The notes: generated by a model from the sequence alone, not told the origin. A stretch of DNA of 64,000 nucleotides from Owenweeksia sp. (GCA_002695025.1 NZNV01000017.1:1-64000); one strand, 5' to 3'. Positions 42,174-51,399 are shown, counted from the stretch's first letter. Numbers and translations are program-made.

Positions 42174-42529
42174 AGAAGATAATGCTGGTGGATGATAAGG
42201 AAATGTCCAATTTTATAATGCGTAAATTCTTGGAAATGAAGGTTCCTGATTGTGAGATCTATGATTTCACAGATTCAGAAGGAGCATTCGGGCAGATTGA
42301 CATTATTAAGCCTGACCTCATATTCCTGGATCTGAATATGCCCGTTATGAGTGGTTGGGATTTTCTTCGGCAGATGGCAACTGAACAGAAACTCAATAAG
42401 GTAGCTATAGTAACTTCCAGTACCAGTGAGATGGACAAGGAAGAATCCACTCAATACGATAACATTATTGATTTTATAGTAAAACCCTTTGCACCTGAGC
42501 AACTTGTTAGCGCCATAAGCCGGGTTTAG
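42170..42529 (+). CDS. single-domain response regulator (CheY-like)
   Basis: This is a 119-residue receiver domain without an output domain. The acidic pair is in MLVDDKE (Asp8, Asp9). The phosphoacceptor is Asp54 in LIFLDLNMPVMSGWDF. The switch Ser/Thr is in IVTSSTSE, and the Lys is in FIVKPFAPEQ. It is coupled to the kinase-like gene upstream (four-base overlap) and followed by a strong terminator. It presumably takes phosphate from the DHp protein or a separate kinase and signals by protein contact. The output is unknown. Confidence 0.95.
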   Translation: MKKIMLVDDKEMSNFIMRKFLEMKVPDCEIYDFTDSEGAFGQIDIIKPDLIFLDLNMPVMSGWDFLRQMATEQKLNKVAIVTSSTSEMDKEESTQYDNIIDFIVKPFAPEQLVSAISRV

Positions 42530-42546
42530 GATCTAAAGGATTGAAT

Positions 42547-42588
42547 AAAAAAGTCAGGGCCGCGAAGAATCGCGGCCCTGACTTTTTT
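42547..42588. terminator. bidirectional terminator between convergent genes
   Basis: A6-GTCAGGGCCGCGA-agaa-TCGCGGCCCTGAC-T6 is a perfect 19-bp stem including the A/T flanks. It serves the response regulator operon (plus) and the outer-membrane protein gene ending at 42609 (minus). Confidence 0.95.
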
Positions 42589-42608
42589 ATTTGTTTAGTA
42601 TTGGAACT

Positions 42609-43715
42609 TTAGAATTTCTTAATCCAGGCATCTGAAACAACAGATTTTACTTGTTGTTGCTCCTTGCGGGCCGCCTCATACGAATCGTATGACTTGTAGA
42701 TCACGCGGTAAGTATTCAGGTCTGATACGTATACAATGATCATTTCGGACTTATCCAGGTTAGAGCGGTCAATCCACCGTTGAGCCATAGTTCGTGAGGG
42801 CAGGCTGGCTACAATAATTCTGTACCTGGGGCTTGAAAGCAGGGCCTCCGAATCAGGGGCAGGGGGTATATTCCGTTTTTCAGTATCTATTTTCACAACC
42901 TTGGCCCGCAGACTATCCAGCTCATTTTCGAGTATCTGTATTTTCACATCCTTGTCCTTGCTTTCCATCTCCAGCCTGGCAATTTCTTCCGGGTCACCCT
43001 GGTTGCTTGTATTCTCAAGACTGTCAATAGTAGAGATCAAACGATTGTATTTGGAGCGGTCCATTTCTACCATATTCACATCTTTCTTATCCTTCAGGTA
43101 AAAGGTAAGTCCTACTGTAAGGTTTCCGTAAAGATCATCTGAACTGCCGCTGGCAAAAGCGTCCATATAATCATTACCTATTAATGCCCTTTCTACAAAG
43201 CCCAGGTTTATTTCCAGGTTTTGGCTAAGGGGATACCCCATTTCAAAGCCACCGGCAAGTACAGGGTTTGCGGAAAAGCTTGATTCAGAGGGAATGGGAG
43301 ACTCGGAAATGCGGCTTCGGGTTTGAATATCATAAAGCTTGGAGTAGTAGAAAAGTAACCCGGCCCCTGCGGTGAGGTAAAGCTTAAAGTCTGAATCACC
43401 GAAGAGATTTACCACATCGTATTGGGCGGTAAGAAGGCCTTCATAGAAGGAGGTTTCATAAAAGTCTCTGTCATTATCACCATTCATGGTAGCCAGGGTG
43501 AAATCCCCCCGCAGGCGGAAACCTGAATCGCCTAAACTATAACCCAAACCAGGAGCAACCAGAATGTTTGGCTTAACACCTTTAAAGCTGGCTCCGGTAA
43601 AATCGTTAAACGGGATTACCACTCCGGTATTGAGATGGCCGGACAATGCTTCCTGAGCGCTTACAGAATAATTAATAGTAAATAGGAGGCCTAGGATAGG
43701 TAAAAATTGCTTCAT
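42609..43715 (-). CDS. outer-membrane beta-barrel protein with coiled coil and SPOR-like C-terminus
   Basis: This is a 368-residue protein from ATG 43715 (MKQFLPILGLLFTINYSVSAQ signal peptide); an upstream start at 43784 would only add a leader. Residues about 22-215 form an OmpA-like or PorT-like beta barrel. A coiled coil (about 225-275, RLISTIDSLENTSN to DSLRAKVVKI) follows. The C-terminal 75 residues (RYRIIVASLPSRTMAQRWID to VVSDAWIKKF) resemble a SPOR-type peptidoglycan-binding repeat. It would link the outer membrane to the wall. It is a clear paralogue of the next gene upstream. Confidence 0.8.
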   Translation of the reverse strand: MKQFLPILGLLFTINYSVSAQEALSGHLNTGVVIPFNDFTGASFKGVKPNILVAPGLGYSLGDSGFRLRGDFTLATMNGDNDRDFYETSFYEGLLTAQYDVVNLFGDSDFKLYLTAGAGLLFYYSKLYDIQTRSRISESPIPSESSFSANPVLAGGFEMGYPLSQNLEINLGFVERALIGNDYMDAFASGSSDDLYGNLTVGLTFYLKDKKDVNMVEMDRSKYNRLISTIDSLENTSNQGDPEEIARLEMESKDKDVKIQILENELDSLRAKVVKIDTEKRNIPPAPDSEALLSSPRYRIIVASLPSRTMAQRWIDRSNLDKSEMIIVYVSDLNTYRVIYKSYDSYEAARKEQQQVKSVVSDAWIKKF

Positions 43716-43874
43716 CGGTTCGAATTTGTGTGCTAAATGTAAATAAAATAGGATTTCAGAGCGCTTTCCATGAGAAAATGCCAATAATTTGTAAGTGCAA
43801 TACTACAAAAAAATAGCATTAGTGAAATACAGGGGGAAGTATAAGGGTATTTTTAAATTTTGTCCTGCTAATTT

Positions 43875-45038
43875 TTAAAACCGTGCAATCCATGCACGCG
43901 GTTCTACCCGCTTAACAATTCCTCGCTCCTTTCGGGCCAGTAAAAAATTGTCAAAGGATTTATAGAGAACAGAGTAACGTTCTTCAATAGGAACGTAGAT
44001 AATATGCATTTTAGATTGATCCAGGGTTGACCGGTTGATGTAAGCCTGAGCCTCAGCTTTGGATTTCACATTGCAAAGTACCAGATGGTATTTGGCTTCA
44101 GAAAAGGCCCCCTCTTCAAGGTCAAATGCAGTAGTGTCTCTGCTCACATTGCTAAAGTCAAAGGTGTAAACATTGGCCTGCAGGCTGTCAATAATCCGAT
44201 TCAGTGAGGCTATTTGCTCCCGGAGGCTTTGGTTTTTAAGTTTCAATTTCTCCTCTGCTTCGAGCTTACTTTTTGCCAATTTTGATTCCAGGCTGTCAAT
44301 CCGGCCCACAAAGGCTCTGTATTCTTCAGTAGTCATTTCCACAACATCTTCCCTGTTCCGTATTTTCTTTGAGTTATGTCTGGATGCTTTGCCTTTGCCA
44401 AACTTGAACACCATGCCAGCCGATACCAGGTCTACTGACTCAATGGGTGTATCGTACAAAAAGGCGTCAAAATAATCGTTGCCGAACATGGTCTTGCGGG
44501 CATACCCTATCTCAATGTCTACCCTGTCGGTGATGGGGTAGGACAGGTCTGCCCCAAATTCAAAATTGGGATTCGGTGAAAAAGCCTTGCCCGAAGCCGG
44601 AGGAGATTGTTGTATAAGCCGGTCATCAGCAATAGCGTATAGTTGTGAGGTATAAAGCATCAGACCGATACCAACTTTAGGACTGAGCTTAAGGCGCGTG
44701 TCCGCAAACCATTTTATCATATCAAACTTGATGGTGAGCGCCCCGCTGTAAAAAATGTTCTTGAAATAAGCTGTGTCGTTATTGCCGTCCATATTACCGA
44801 AGGATACATCCCCGCATACCCAGGCATCCATCAATTCAATATAATAGGAGAGCCCCCCGGAAACAAATAAGTTGGGTTTTTCTGTAGGGAAATCGTTCTT
44901 GGAAAGATCGGTCTGGTTGATCATGAAACCCGTATGCGCCTGCCCTGAAAAAGAGTATTCTTTTTGTGCCCTAACACCAAGGGAAAGGCATAAAAAAGGC
45001 ACGAGTAGAATAATTGACCGTAGCGGATCGGGAGCCAT
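43875..45038 (-). CDS. paralogous outer-membrane barrel/coiled-coil/SPOR-like protein
   Basis: This is a 387-residue protein from ATG 45038 (MAPDPLRSIILLVPFLCLSLGVRAQ); a start at 45101 is possible. It has the same layout as the neighbour at 42609: barrel (about 27-225), a basic linker (KASRHNSKKIRNRED), a coiled coil (about 240-300, GRIDSLESKLAKSKLEAEEKL) and a SPOR-like end (KYHLVLCNVKSKAEAQAYIN to EPRAWIARF). Shared stretches such as GNDY-DAF and NxDQSKMHIIYV/LDKSEMIIVYV show tandem duplication with considerable divergence. No terminator separates the two, so they may be cotranscribed over a 159-base gap. Confidence 0.78.
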   Translation of the reverse strand: MAPDPLRSIILLVPFLCLSLGVRAQKEYSFSGQAHTGFMINQTDLSKNDFPTEKPNLFVSGGLSYYIELMDAWVCGDVSFGNMDGNNDTAYFKNIFYSGALTIKFDMIKWFADTRLKLSPKVGIGLMLYTSQLYAIADDRLIQQSPPASGKAFSPNPNFEFGADLSYPITDRVDIEIGYARKTMFGNDYFDAFLYDTPIESVDLVSAGMVFKFGKGKASRHNSKKIRNREDVVEMTTEEYRAFVGRIDSLESKLAKSKLEAEEKLKLKNQSLREQIASLNRIIDSLQANVYTFDFSNVSRDTTAFDLEEGAFSEAKYHLVLCNVKSKAEAQAYINRSTLDQSKMHIIYVPIEERYSVLYKSFDNFLLARKERGIVKRVEPRAWIARF

Positions 45039-45151
45039 AGGCAAATCGGATTGTTCCCCAAAGAGTGCTTTATAAACTGTATCACCTTGTACAAGGTTCA
45101 TCAGACTGCAAAAAGTGTGGATAAATGGTGGATTAAGGTCAGGGATATTAT

Positions 45152-45159
45152 TACCTTTG
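45152..45159 (+). promoter_or_regulatory. -7 element TACCTTTG of tig
   Basis: Exact TAnnTTTG match 35 bases upstream of the trigger factor ATG; the expected transcription start is near 45164. Confidence 0.5.
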
Positions 45160-45194
45160 CGCTCCCAAAAAATTAAGGGTAAAAAGCAAAGGTA

Positions 45195-46538
45195 ATGAAT
45201 GTAACTACCAGAAATACAAGCGACTTAAGCGCGGTTCTTACCGTAAACATTAAGCCGGAAGACTACCAGGAGAAAGTGGATAAAATGCTGCGTGACTATC
45301 GCAAGCGTGCTTCTATTCCGGGCTTCAGGCCGGGTCACGTGCCTTCATCTCTCATTAAAAAGCAGTATGGAAAAGCGGTTTTAATAGAGGAGGTGAATCA
45401 TATTCTTCAGCATGCTGTATATGATCATATTCGTGATGAGAAACTTGATATCCTGGGAAATCCTTTACCCGTAGCCCAGGATGATATTGATTGGGACAAT
45501 CAAACAGAATTCTCTTTTGAGTTTGAGTTGGGACTTACCCCTGACTTTGAACTGAGTTTTGACAATAAAACCAAAGTTCCGATCTATAAGATCGTAGCAG
45601 ATAAGAAAATGGTTGACCGCTATGTGTCAGACTATGCCAAACGTTTCGGAACTATGTCCTATCCCGAAGTGGTGGAAGAAAATACCATTGTAAAGGGAAC
45701 TTTCAGGGAGCTGGACGATAAAGGCAATGTGGTAGAAGGCGGACTTGAAGCCACCGGAACTTTCAATACCGATTCGATAGACCAGAAAAAGGTAATGAAA
45801 GAGCTGAGCGGCAGCAAGAAGGGAGATACAATTACTCTGAACATCAACAAAACCTTTGATAAGGAAACTGATCTGGCCCGTGTGCTAAAAGTGGATGCTG
45901 AACAACTGGCCAATGCTGGTGATAATTTCAGTATGACCATTGTGGAGATCAGTAAGTTGGAACCTGCTCCTCTTAACCAGGAATTGTTTGATAAAGTATT
46001 TGGGGAGGATGCCATAAAAAGCGAAGAAGAGTTTCGCCAAAAGGTGAAAGAAGATGCCGAGCAAATGTTTGTTGGTGAGGGAGAGCGTAAGTTTTACGAA
46101 GACGTAAAAGAAACCCTGCTGAAGAAAATGAAGTTTGATCTTCCCACTGAATTCCTGAAAAAATGGATGCAGACTGCCGGGGAAAAACCTGTTTCAGCAG
46201 AAGAGGTGGAAGAGCAATACCCGGAGATGGAAGACAGCATGAAATGGCAGCTGGTGGAGAACAAGGTTATCAAACAACATAACATTGAAGTAACCGAAGA
46301 AGAACTGAAGCAATATACTATGAATCTGGTGGCACGCCAGATGGCGCAGTACGGGCAAACTCCCGAGCAGGCAGACCTGGAATCCATTGCGGGTCGTGTT
46401 ATGGAAAATAAAGACGAGGTGCAAAGAATTACGGATCAGCTTTTTAGTGCCAAGCTCACTCAGTTCTTCCGTGAAAACCTGAAGCTGGTGGAAAAGGAAG
46501 TGACCTTTGACGAGTTTCTAAAGGAGCTGCAGAAGTAA
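45195..46538 (+). CDS. tig: trigger factor
   Basis: This is a 447-residue ribosome-associated chaperone. The N-terminal ribosome-binding domain (about 1-115) has the signature GFRPGHVPSSLIKKQYGKAV. The middle region (about 150-240) corresponds to the FKBP-type prolyl isomerase domain but is divergent in sequence (VVEENTIVKGTFRELDDKGNVVEGG), as is usual in Bacteroidota. The long helical C-terminal arms occupy the rest. It lies upstream of clpP and clpX in the common order tig-clpP-clpX, separated from clpP by its own terminator. Confidence 0.96.
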   Translation: MNVTTRNTSDLSAVLTVNIKPEDYQEKVDKMLRDYRKRASIPGFRPGHVPSSLIKKQYGKAVLIEEVNHILQHAVYDHIRDEKLDILGNPLPVAQDDIDWDNQTEFSFEFELGLTPDFELSFDNKTKVPIYKIVADKKMVDRYVSDYAKRFGTMSYPEVVEENTIVKGTFRELDDKGNVVEGGLEATGTFNTDSIDQKKVMKELSGSKKGDTITLNINKTFDKETDLARVLKVDAEQLANAGDNFSMTIVEISKLEPAPLNQELFDKVFGEDAIKSEEEFRQKVKEDAEQMFVGEGERKFYEDVKETLLKKMKFDLPTEFLKKWMQTAGEKPVSAEEVEEQYPEMEDSMKWQLVENKVIKQHNIEVTEEELKQYTMNLVARQMAQYGQTPEQADLESIAGRVMENKDEVQRITDQLFSAKLTQFFRENLKLVEKEVTFDEFLKELQK

Positions 46539-46571
46539 ATCGTATTTCGGAATTTTTGTCATACTAATCTT

Positions 46572-46602
46572 AATGGCTCGATACTTGTCGAGCCATTTTT
46601 TG
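46572..46602 (+). terminator. terminator between tig and clpP
   Basis: AATGGCTCGA (46572-46581) pairs perfectly with TCGAGCCATT (46588-46597) around TACTTG, followed by a T tract. It lies 33 bases after the tig stop codon. Confidence 0.9.
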
Positions 46603-46626
46603 TTTATTTACTAAAAATCACGAATA

Positions 46627-47301
46627 ATGGACTTTGGCAAAGAATTTAAAAAATATGCTACCGGCCATCATGGCCTGAGTTCCCTCCACATGGGGAATTA
46701 TATTGACTCCTCCCTCACACCGTACATTATTGAAGAGCGTCAGCTGAACGTGGCGCAGATGGACGTTTTCTCCCGTTTAATGATGGATCGCATCATTTTT
46801 CTGGGAACAGGCATCAATGACCAGGTGGCTAATATTGTGCAGGCGCAACTCCTGTTTTTAGAATCGGTGGATTCTAAAAAAGATATCCAGATCTACCTGA
46901 ACAGTCCGGGCGGCTCCGTGTATGCAGGCTTGGGTATTTATGATACCATGCAGTTAGTTAATCCGGATGTAGCTACTATCTGTACCGGTATGGCAGCATC
47001 CATGGGAGCCGTGCTTCTTTGTGCAGGAGCGGACGGTAAGCGGAGTGCACTTCGCCACAGCCGCGTAATGATCCACCAGCCAATGAGTGGTGCCCAGGGT
47101 CAGGCTAGTGATATGGAGATTGCCGTTAAAGAGGTATTGAAAATGAAAGAAGAGCTGTATCGCATCATTGCCAATCACAGTGGTCAGCCATTTGAAAAAG
47201 TGGAAAGAGATTCGGACCGTGATTACTGGATGAGTTCAGCCGAAGCAAAAGAATATGGAATGATTGACGAGGTTCTGGAAACTAAAAAGGCAAAAGATTA
47301 G
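46627..47301 (+). CDS. clpP: ATP-dependent Clp protease proteolytic subunit
   Basis: This is a 224-residue serine peptidase that forms the tetradecameric Clp chamber. The catalytic Ser125 is in GMAASMGAVLL and His150 in RVMIHQP, 25 residues apart as in E. coli. The Asp is expected in the RDSDRDYWMSSAEAKEYGMID region. The N-terminus is about 20 residues longer than the mature E. coli protein, consistent with a propeptide. It lies between tig and clpX on the same strand, and a hairpin overlapping the clpX promoter follows it. Confidence 0.97.
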   Translation: MDFGKEFKKYATGHHGLSSLHMGNYIDSSLTPYIIEERQLNVAQMDVFSRLMMDRIIFLGTGINDQVANIVQAQLLFLESVDSKKDIQIYLNSPGGSVYAGLGIYDTMQLVNPDVATICTGMAASMGAVLLCAGADGKRSALRHSRVMIHQPMSGAQGQASDMEIAVKEVLKMKEELYRIIANHSGQPFEKVERDSDRDYWMSSAEAKEYGMIDEVLETKKAKD

Positions 47302-47325
47302 TTATAAACTAAGTCAACCATTAGG

Positions 47326-47367
47326 GTATAAAATCCATCTATTAAATATCGAAGGTGGATTTTATAC
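47326..47367 (+). terminator. hairpin between clpP and clpX overlapping the clpX -7 element
   Basis: GTATAAAATCCA (47326-47337) pairs perfectly with TGGATTTTATAC (47356-47367) around an 18-base loop, followed by TTTTG. Its right arm contains the first three bases of the clpX -7 element, so termination and initiation signals overlap. Confidence 0.6.
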
Positions 47368-47372
47368 TTTTG
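47365..47372 (+). promoter_or_regulatory. -7 element TACTTTTG of clpX
   Basis: Exact TAnnTTTG match 18 bases upstream of the clpX ATG at 47391; the leader would be about 14 bases. It overlaps the right arm of the clpP-clpX hairpin. Confidence 0.6.
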
Positions 47373-47390
47373 TATCTGAGATTGTGAAGA

Positions 47391-48635
47391 ATGAGCTCAA
47401 AGAAAGAAAATTTAAGTTGCTCCTTTTGCGGGCGAGATAAGAAGGATACCAACGTGCTGATAGCAGGTATTAATGGTCATATCTGTGATCATTGTATACG
47501 CCAGGCACATGGTATTGTTGTGGAAGAGATGGATATGAAGGAGCGCAAGGAACTCTCCAAGTCCTTGCAGCTCATCAAGCCACGGGAAATAAAAGAATTC
47601 CTGGATCAGTACGTTATTGGCCAGGATGAAGCCAAAAAGGTACTCTCTGTGGCGGTATACAACCACTACAAACGTCTTACCAATGGTAATGCGTCTACCC
47701 AGGAAGTAGAAATAGAAAAGTCCAATATTGTACTGGTGGGTGAAACGGGCACCGGTAAAACGCTTTTGGCCCGTACCATAGCCCGTATGCTCAATGTACC
47801 TTTTACCATTGTGGATGCAACGGTACTTACCGAGGCAGGCTACGTAGGGGAGGATGTGGAAAGCATATTAACCAGGCTTTTGCAGGCAGCCAATTATGAC
47901 ATTAAAGCTGCGGAACGCGGAATTATTTTTATCGATGAGATCGATAAGATCAGCCGTAAGAGTGATAACCCTTCCATTACCCGCGATGTGAGCGGTGAAG
48001 GTGTGCAACAGGCACTTTTGAAGCTATTGGAAGGAACCAAGGTAAATGTACCCCCGCAAGGTGGTCGAAAGCATCCCGATCAGAAGTTCATTGAAGTGGA
48101 TACTTCCAACATATTGTTTGTTGCCGGTGGTGCTTTTGACGGCATTCATCGCCATATTGCCAAGCGCCTCAATACGCGATCTGTAGGATTTCATAGTAGC
48201 AAGGATCGTGAGGATTACAACAACTCCAACCTACTGCGCTATATAGCCCCGCAGGATCTGAAAACTTTTGGGCTGATACCGGAACTCATTGGCCGTATGC
48301 CGGTGCTGACGTATCTCAATCCTCTTGATGAAGCTACCCTGGAGTTAATCCTCACTAAGCCTAAGAATGCTATTCTGAAGCAGTATACCAAGCTGTTGGA
48401 ATTGGATGGTGTTACGCTTGATTTTTCAGAAGAAGCCTTGAAGTACGTGGTGCAAAAGGCCATTGAATTCAAACTGGGTGCGCGTGGTTTGAGGTCTATC
48501 ATTGAGACAATACTTACCGATGCCATGTTTGAGCTTCCCAGTAATGATGAAGAACAAACGCTTACGGTAGATCGGGATTATGCTTCTCAGAAAATGGAAA
48601 AGATGTCCCTTAAAGCCTTAAAGGCCGTTTCGTAG
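47391..48635 (+). CDS. clpX: ATP-dependent Clp protease ATP-binding subunit ClpX
   Basis: This is a 414-residue AAA+ unfoldase. The N-terminal zinc-binding domain is [17 protein letters not shown] to CDHC (two CxxC pairs). Walker A is [11 protein letters not shown], Walker B is [10 protein letters not shown], and the pore loop is GYVGED. The [23 protein letters not shown] stretch is family-specific. It feeds unfolded substrates to ClpP. It has its own -7 element within the clpP-clpX gap. Its stop codon is directly followed by the stop codon of the convergent folA gene. Confidence 0.98.
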   Translation: MSSKKENLSCSFCGRDKKDTNVLIAGINGHICDHCIRQAHGIVVEEMDMKERKELSKSLQLIKPREIKEFLDQYVIGQDEAKKVLSVAVYNHYKRLTNGNASTQEVEIEKSNIVLVGETGTGKTLLARTIARMLNVPFTIVDATVLTEAGYVGEDVESILTRLLQAANYDIKAAERGIIFIDEIDKISRKSDNPSITRDVSGEGVQQALLKLLEGTKVNVPPQGGRKHPDQKFIEVDTSNILFVAGGAFDGIHRHIAKRLNTRSVGFHSSKDREDYNNSNLLRYIAPQDLKTFGLIPELIGRMPVLTYLNPLDEATLELILTKPKNAILKQYTKLLELDGVTLDFSEEALKYVVQKAIEFKLGARGLRSIIETILTDAMFELPSNDEEQTLTVDRDYASQKMEKMSLKALKAVS

Positions 48636-49130
48636 TCAATTTCCCGAACGAACGTATGTGACAAAATCCATGGCGTATGAATTTTTTTCATCAGCCGTGT
48701 GATGTTCCCTTTTAAGTTCTTTCCAGCTATCAGTTTGCAGCTCCGGAAAGTGGGTGTCTCCCTCAAAGGTTTCGTAAACCAGGGTAAGTTCCAGTGTTTG
48801 GGCTTTTTCCAGGGCCTGGCGGTATATTTCAGCTCCCCCGATAACAAAAGGCTGGTCATCATCTTTAATACTGGCAAGGGCTTCATCCAGACTATGTACT
48901 ACAATACAGCCTTCCGCCTGGTAATCTTCCTGCCTGGTAATCAAAATGTTGGTCCGGTTTTTCAATGGCCGTCCGTCCATACTTTCAAAGGTCTTACGTC
49001 CCATGATCACGTGGTGGCCGGTGGTTAATTCCCGAAAATGTTTCATGTCACGGGGAAGATGCCAGATAAGATCATTGTTATTTCCGATAACACGATTCTG
49101 TGCCATGGCGGCTATGAGGGTGAGGTTCAT
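48636..49130 (-). CDS. folA: dihydrofolate reductase
   Basis: This is a 164-residue cytoplasmic enzyme that reduces dihydrofolate to tetrahydrofolate with NADPH. The sequence shows the standard features: LIAAMAQNRVIGNNNDLIWHLPRDMKHF (catalytic acid Asp in LPRDM), GHHVIMGRKTFESM (cofactor loop) and PFVIGGAEIYRQAL. The length is usual. It is the last gene of a minus-strand run that includes thyA, whose product regenerates dihydrofolate, so the two enzymes work in one cycle. The start overlaps the upstream gene by four bases. Confidence 0.97.
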   Translation of the reverse strand: MNLTLIAAMAQNRVIGNNNDLIWHLPRDMKHFRELTTGHHVIMGRKTFESMDGRPLKNRTNILITRQEDYQAEGCIVVHSLDEALASIKDDDQPFVIGGAEIYRQALEKAQTLELTLVYETFEGDTHFPELQTDSWKELKREHHTADEKNSYAMDFVTYVRSGN

Positions 49131-50458
49131 TGAAGTTGAAGGTTTAAGGGAAATACATAATGCGATTCCTTCGGCTGGTCATTAGCCATAGCAGGCCTTT
49201 CAAAATCTGGTATCTCAGAGAAAAGCCGAATGACACTAAGATCAAGGATGGGATCAACGCCTTCTAATATTTCTATTTGTGTTATAGAACCATTCTTGTC
49301 AATTATAAAGGAAGTGGTTACCATTCCTTGAATGCCCATCTGTAGAGCCATTTCTGGAAATTCAAATTTTTTAGCTATGTATCGTTGGAGAGCATTGTGG
49401 GTGCACAAGGAAAGCTTCTCAAGATTTTGATCAGGGTCGCATCCCGCAAAAACGGGGGGAATTTGAGTCTCGTCTACCTCCTGGACCCTCTCAGAAGTTA
49501 AATATGTATAAAGGCTGTCCATGGAAATATGTCGGTCTTGGTCATAGTAACTTTTAACCGAGTCAAGACCTTTGATTTTCATAAATTCTCTAATGAAAAC
49601 CGACTGTTTTATAGGGTCTTTAGCATAAACGTCCTTAGCAAATCCCACTATCTTATTCATAATAAAATATTTATCCCTTATAGGGTCAAGAGTGCTTATA
49701 TAATACCGATTACCATTAAAACGATCCGTACTGTCCTTATAAGTGTTAAATCTAAAATTATACTTGAAGTCCTGCCCTTGTTTTACGGACCTTTTACTGA
49801 TTTGATCCTTATAGGCGTCAAGAACAACTTCATATAGTTGATCATTTAATTCAGGATTGTTAAATGGAATATTATAATCAATGCCCACAATTTTACCATC
49901 CTTGAAAAAATAGTCACAATTAATCTCACCCTTAAAATCCATTTGCAAAATTCCCTGTTCAGCTAGTTGAAATAGATAGAGAAAGCTAGCCCTTTTCCCT
50001 TTTTCGTTAAATTCATAAGCCTGCGAAAGGTATGGTGGGTTAGCAATTTGGGAATTACGATTTTTAAATCGAAGTTCCCTTGGTATTTTAAACTCAAAGG
50101 AAATTTCATAAACTATGGAAGGAGATCCCGGTACCAGGTTAGGGGCAATTTTCTCCGTTTCTTCTGTACAGATATTTCTGAGGAATGCTGAATTTCCCAT
50201 TACGCCTACTAAGGAGAAGTTTTTTTTCTCGTCAAAAGAGAACCTCACCGTTACATAGTCTTCAATATAAAGAGATTGCTTTTTCACTACTTTCTGAAAA
50301 ACAGAGCTCTTAAATTCATCCAGTTTTTTCTCATAGCATTGTTTCAACGCAGCTATATCAGATAGACCTTCACATTCTTTAAATATCGGGAAACGATCTT
50401 GCCCAAAGGCAAAAGAATGGAGGGCAAGAAGGAGGCAGAGGTTAAGGAAAAACTTCAA
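49127..50458 (-). CDS. exported protein with TonB_C-like end, between thyA and folA
   Basis: This is a 443-residue protein with a signal peptide (MKFFLNLCLLLALHSFAFGQ). Two copies of a Cys-paired motif occur: FPIFKECEGLSDIAALKQCYEKKL near the start and PVFAGCDPDQNLEKLSLCTHNALQRYI at about 335. The second is followed by a TonB_C-like domain (FPEMALQMGIQGMVTTSFIID, NGSITQIEILEG) reaching the end. The middle (about 60-330) is not recognised. The TonB_C fold occurs in many periplasmic Bacteroidota proteins that are not energy transducers. It overlaps folA by four bases. Confidence 0.75.
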   Translation of the reverse strand: MKFFLNLCLLLALHSFAFGQDRFPIFKECEGLSDIAALKQCYEKKLDEFKSSVFQKVVKKQSLYIEDYVTVRFSFDEKKNFSLVGVMGNSAFLRNICTEETEKIAPNLVPGSPSIVYEISFEFKIPRELRFKNRNSQIANPPYLSQAYEFNEKGKRASFLYLFQLAEQGILQMDFKGEINCDYFFKDGKIVGIDYNIPFNNPELNDQLYEVVLDAYKDQISKRSVKQGQDFKYNFRFNTYKDSTDRFNGNRYYISTLDPIRDKYFIMNKIVGFAKDVYAKDPIKQSVFIREFMKIKGLDSVKSYYDQDRHISMDSLYTYLTSERVQEVDETQIPPVFAGCDPDQNLEKLSLCTHNALQRYIAKKFEFPEMALQMGIQGMVTTSFIIDKNGSITQIEILEGVDPILDLSVIRLFSEIPDFERPAMANDQPKESHYVFPLNLQLQ

Positions 50459-50469
50459 AATTATCTGTA

Positions 50470-51375
50470 TTAAACGGCAACAGGTGCTTTAATCGGAGGG
50501 TGTGGGTTGTAATCCAGCAATTCAAAATCCTCGTATCGGAAACCGAAAAGATCCTTTACATCCGGGTTGATCTTCATTTCCGGGAGTGGGCGGAAGTCAC
50601 GGCTCAGTTGTTCCTGTACCTGATCCATATGGTTCATATAAACGTGGGCATCACCCATGGTATGTACAAAGTCCCCGTATTCCAATCCGCAAACCCGGGC
50701 AATCATCATGGTGAGTAGTGCGTAGGAAGCTATGTTGAAGGGTACGCCCAGAAAAATATCGGCACTACGCTGGTAAAGCTGGCAACTGAGTTTTCCATCG
50801 GCTATGTAAAACTGGAACAGGGTATGGCAAGGTGGTAATCCGGACTTGACCATTACCGGTATTTCCTTCGGATTCCAGGCAGAAACCAATAGTCTGCGGG
50901 AGTTGGGGTTTCTCTTAATATCCTCAATCAACTGACTGATCTGATCCACACCTTCAAAGTTGCGCCATTGACGGCCATACACGGGGCCTAATTCACCCCA
51001 GCGTGCGGCAAATTCCTTGTCTTCCTTAATCCGGTTTACGAAATTCTTCATCTCTTCTTTCCAGGCCGTTGAGTATTTCGGCAATTCATCTTCCTTGCTG
51101 TTTTCCTTTAAAAAATTCTGATAAGGCCATTCGTTCCAGATGTTTACCCCGTTTTGAACGAGGTAACGGATATTGGTGTCTCCATTGAGGAACCAAAGTA
51201 ATTCGTGGATAATGGATTTAAGGTGCACCTTTTTGGTGGTGAGCAGCGGAAAGCCTTCCTGCAGGTCAAAACGCATCTGGTAGCCGAAAACGGAAAGGGT
51301 TCCGGTTCCGGTGCGGTCGCCTTTTGAGTTGCCATTTTTTAAAACGTGACGAAGTAGTTGATGGTATTGCTGCAT
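50470..51375 (-). CDS. thyA: thymidylate synthase
   Basis: This is a 301-residue ThyA-type enzyme that methylates dUMP to dTMP using methylene-tetrahydrofolate. The catalytic Cys183 lies in [11 protein letters not shown]. Other family marks are [50 protein letters not shown] and GDAHVYMNH. It lies 11 bases upstream of the TonB_C-like gene and then folA, which recycles its folate product. A -7 element sits just upstream. Confidence 0.98.
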   Translation of the reverse strand: MQQYHQLLRHVLKNGNSKGDRTGTGTLSVFGYQMRFDLQEGFPLLTTKKVHLKSIIHELLWFLNGDTNIRYLVQNGVNIWNEWPYQNFLKENSKEDELPKYSTAWKEEMKNFVNRIKEDKEFAARWGELGPVYGRQWRNFEGVDQISQLIEDIKRNPNSRRLLVSAWNPKEIPVMVKSGLPPCHTLFQFYIADGKLSCQLYQRSADIFLGVPFNIASYALLTMMIARVCGLEYGDFVHTMGDAHVYMNHMDQVQEQLSRDFRPLPEMKINPDVKDLFGFRYEDFELLDYNPHPPIKAPVAV

Positions 51376-51391
51376 GGTAATGAAGTATACG

Positions 51392-51399
51392 CAAAGATA
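51392..51399 (-). promoter_or_regulatory. -7 element TATCTTTG of thyA
   Basis: On the minus strand this exact TAnnTTTG match ends 16 bases before the thyA ATG at 51375, giving a short leader. It would let thyA be transcribed independently of the nucleoside transporter gene upstream. Confidence 0.5.
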
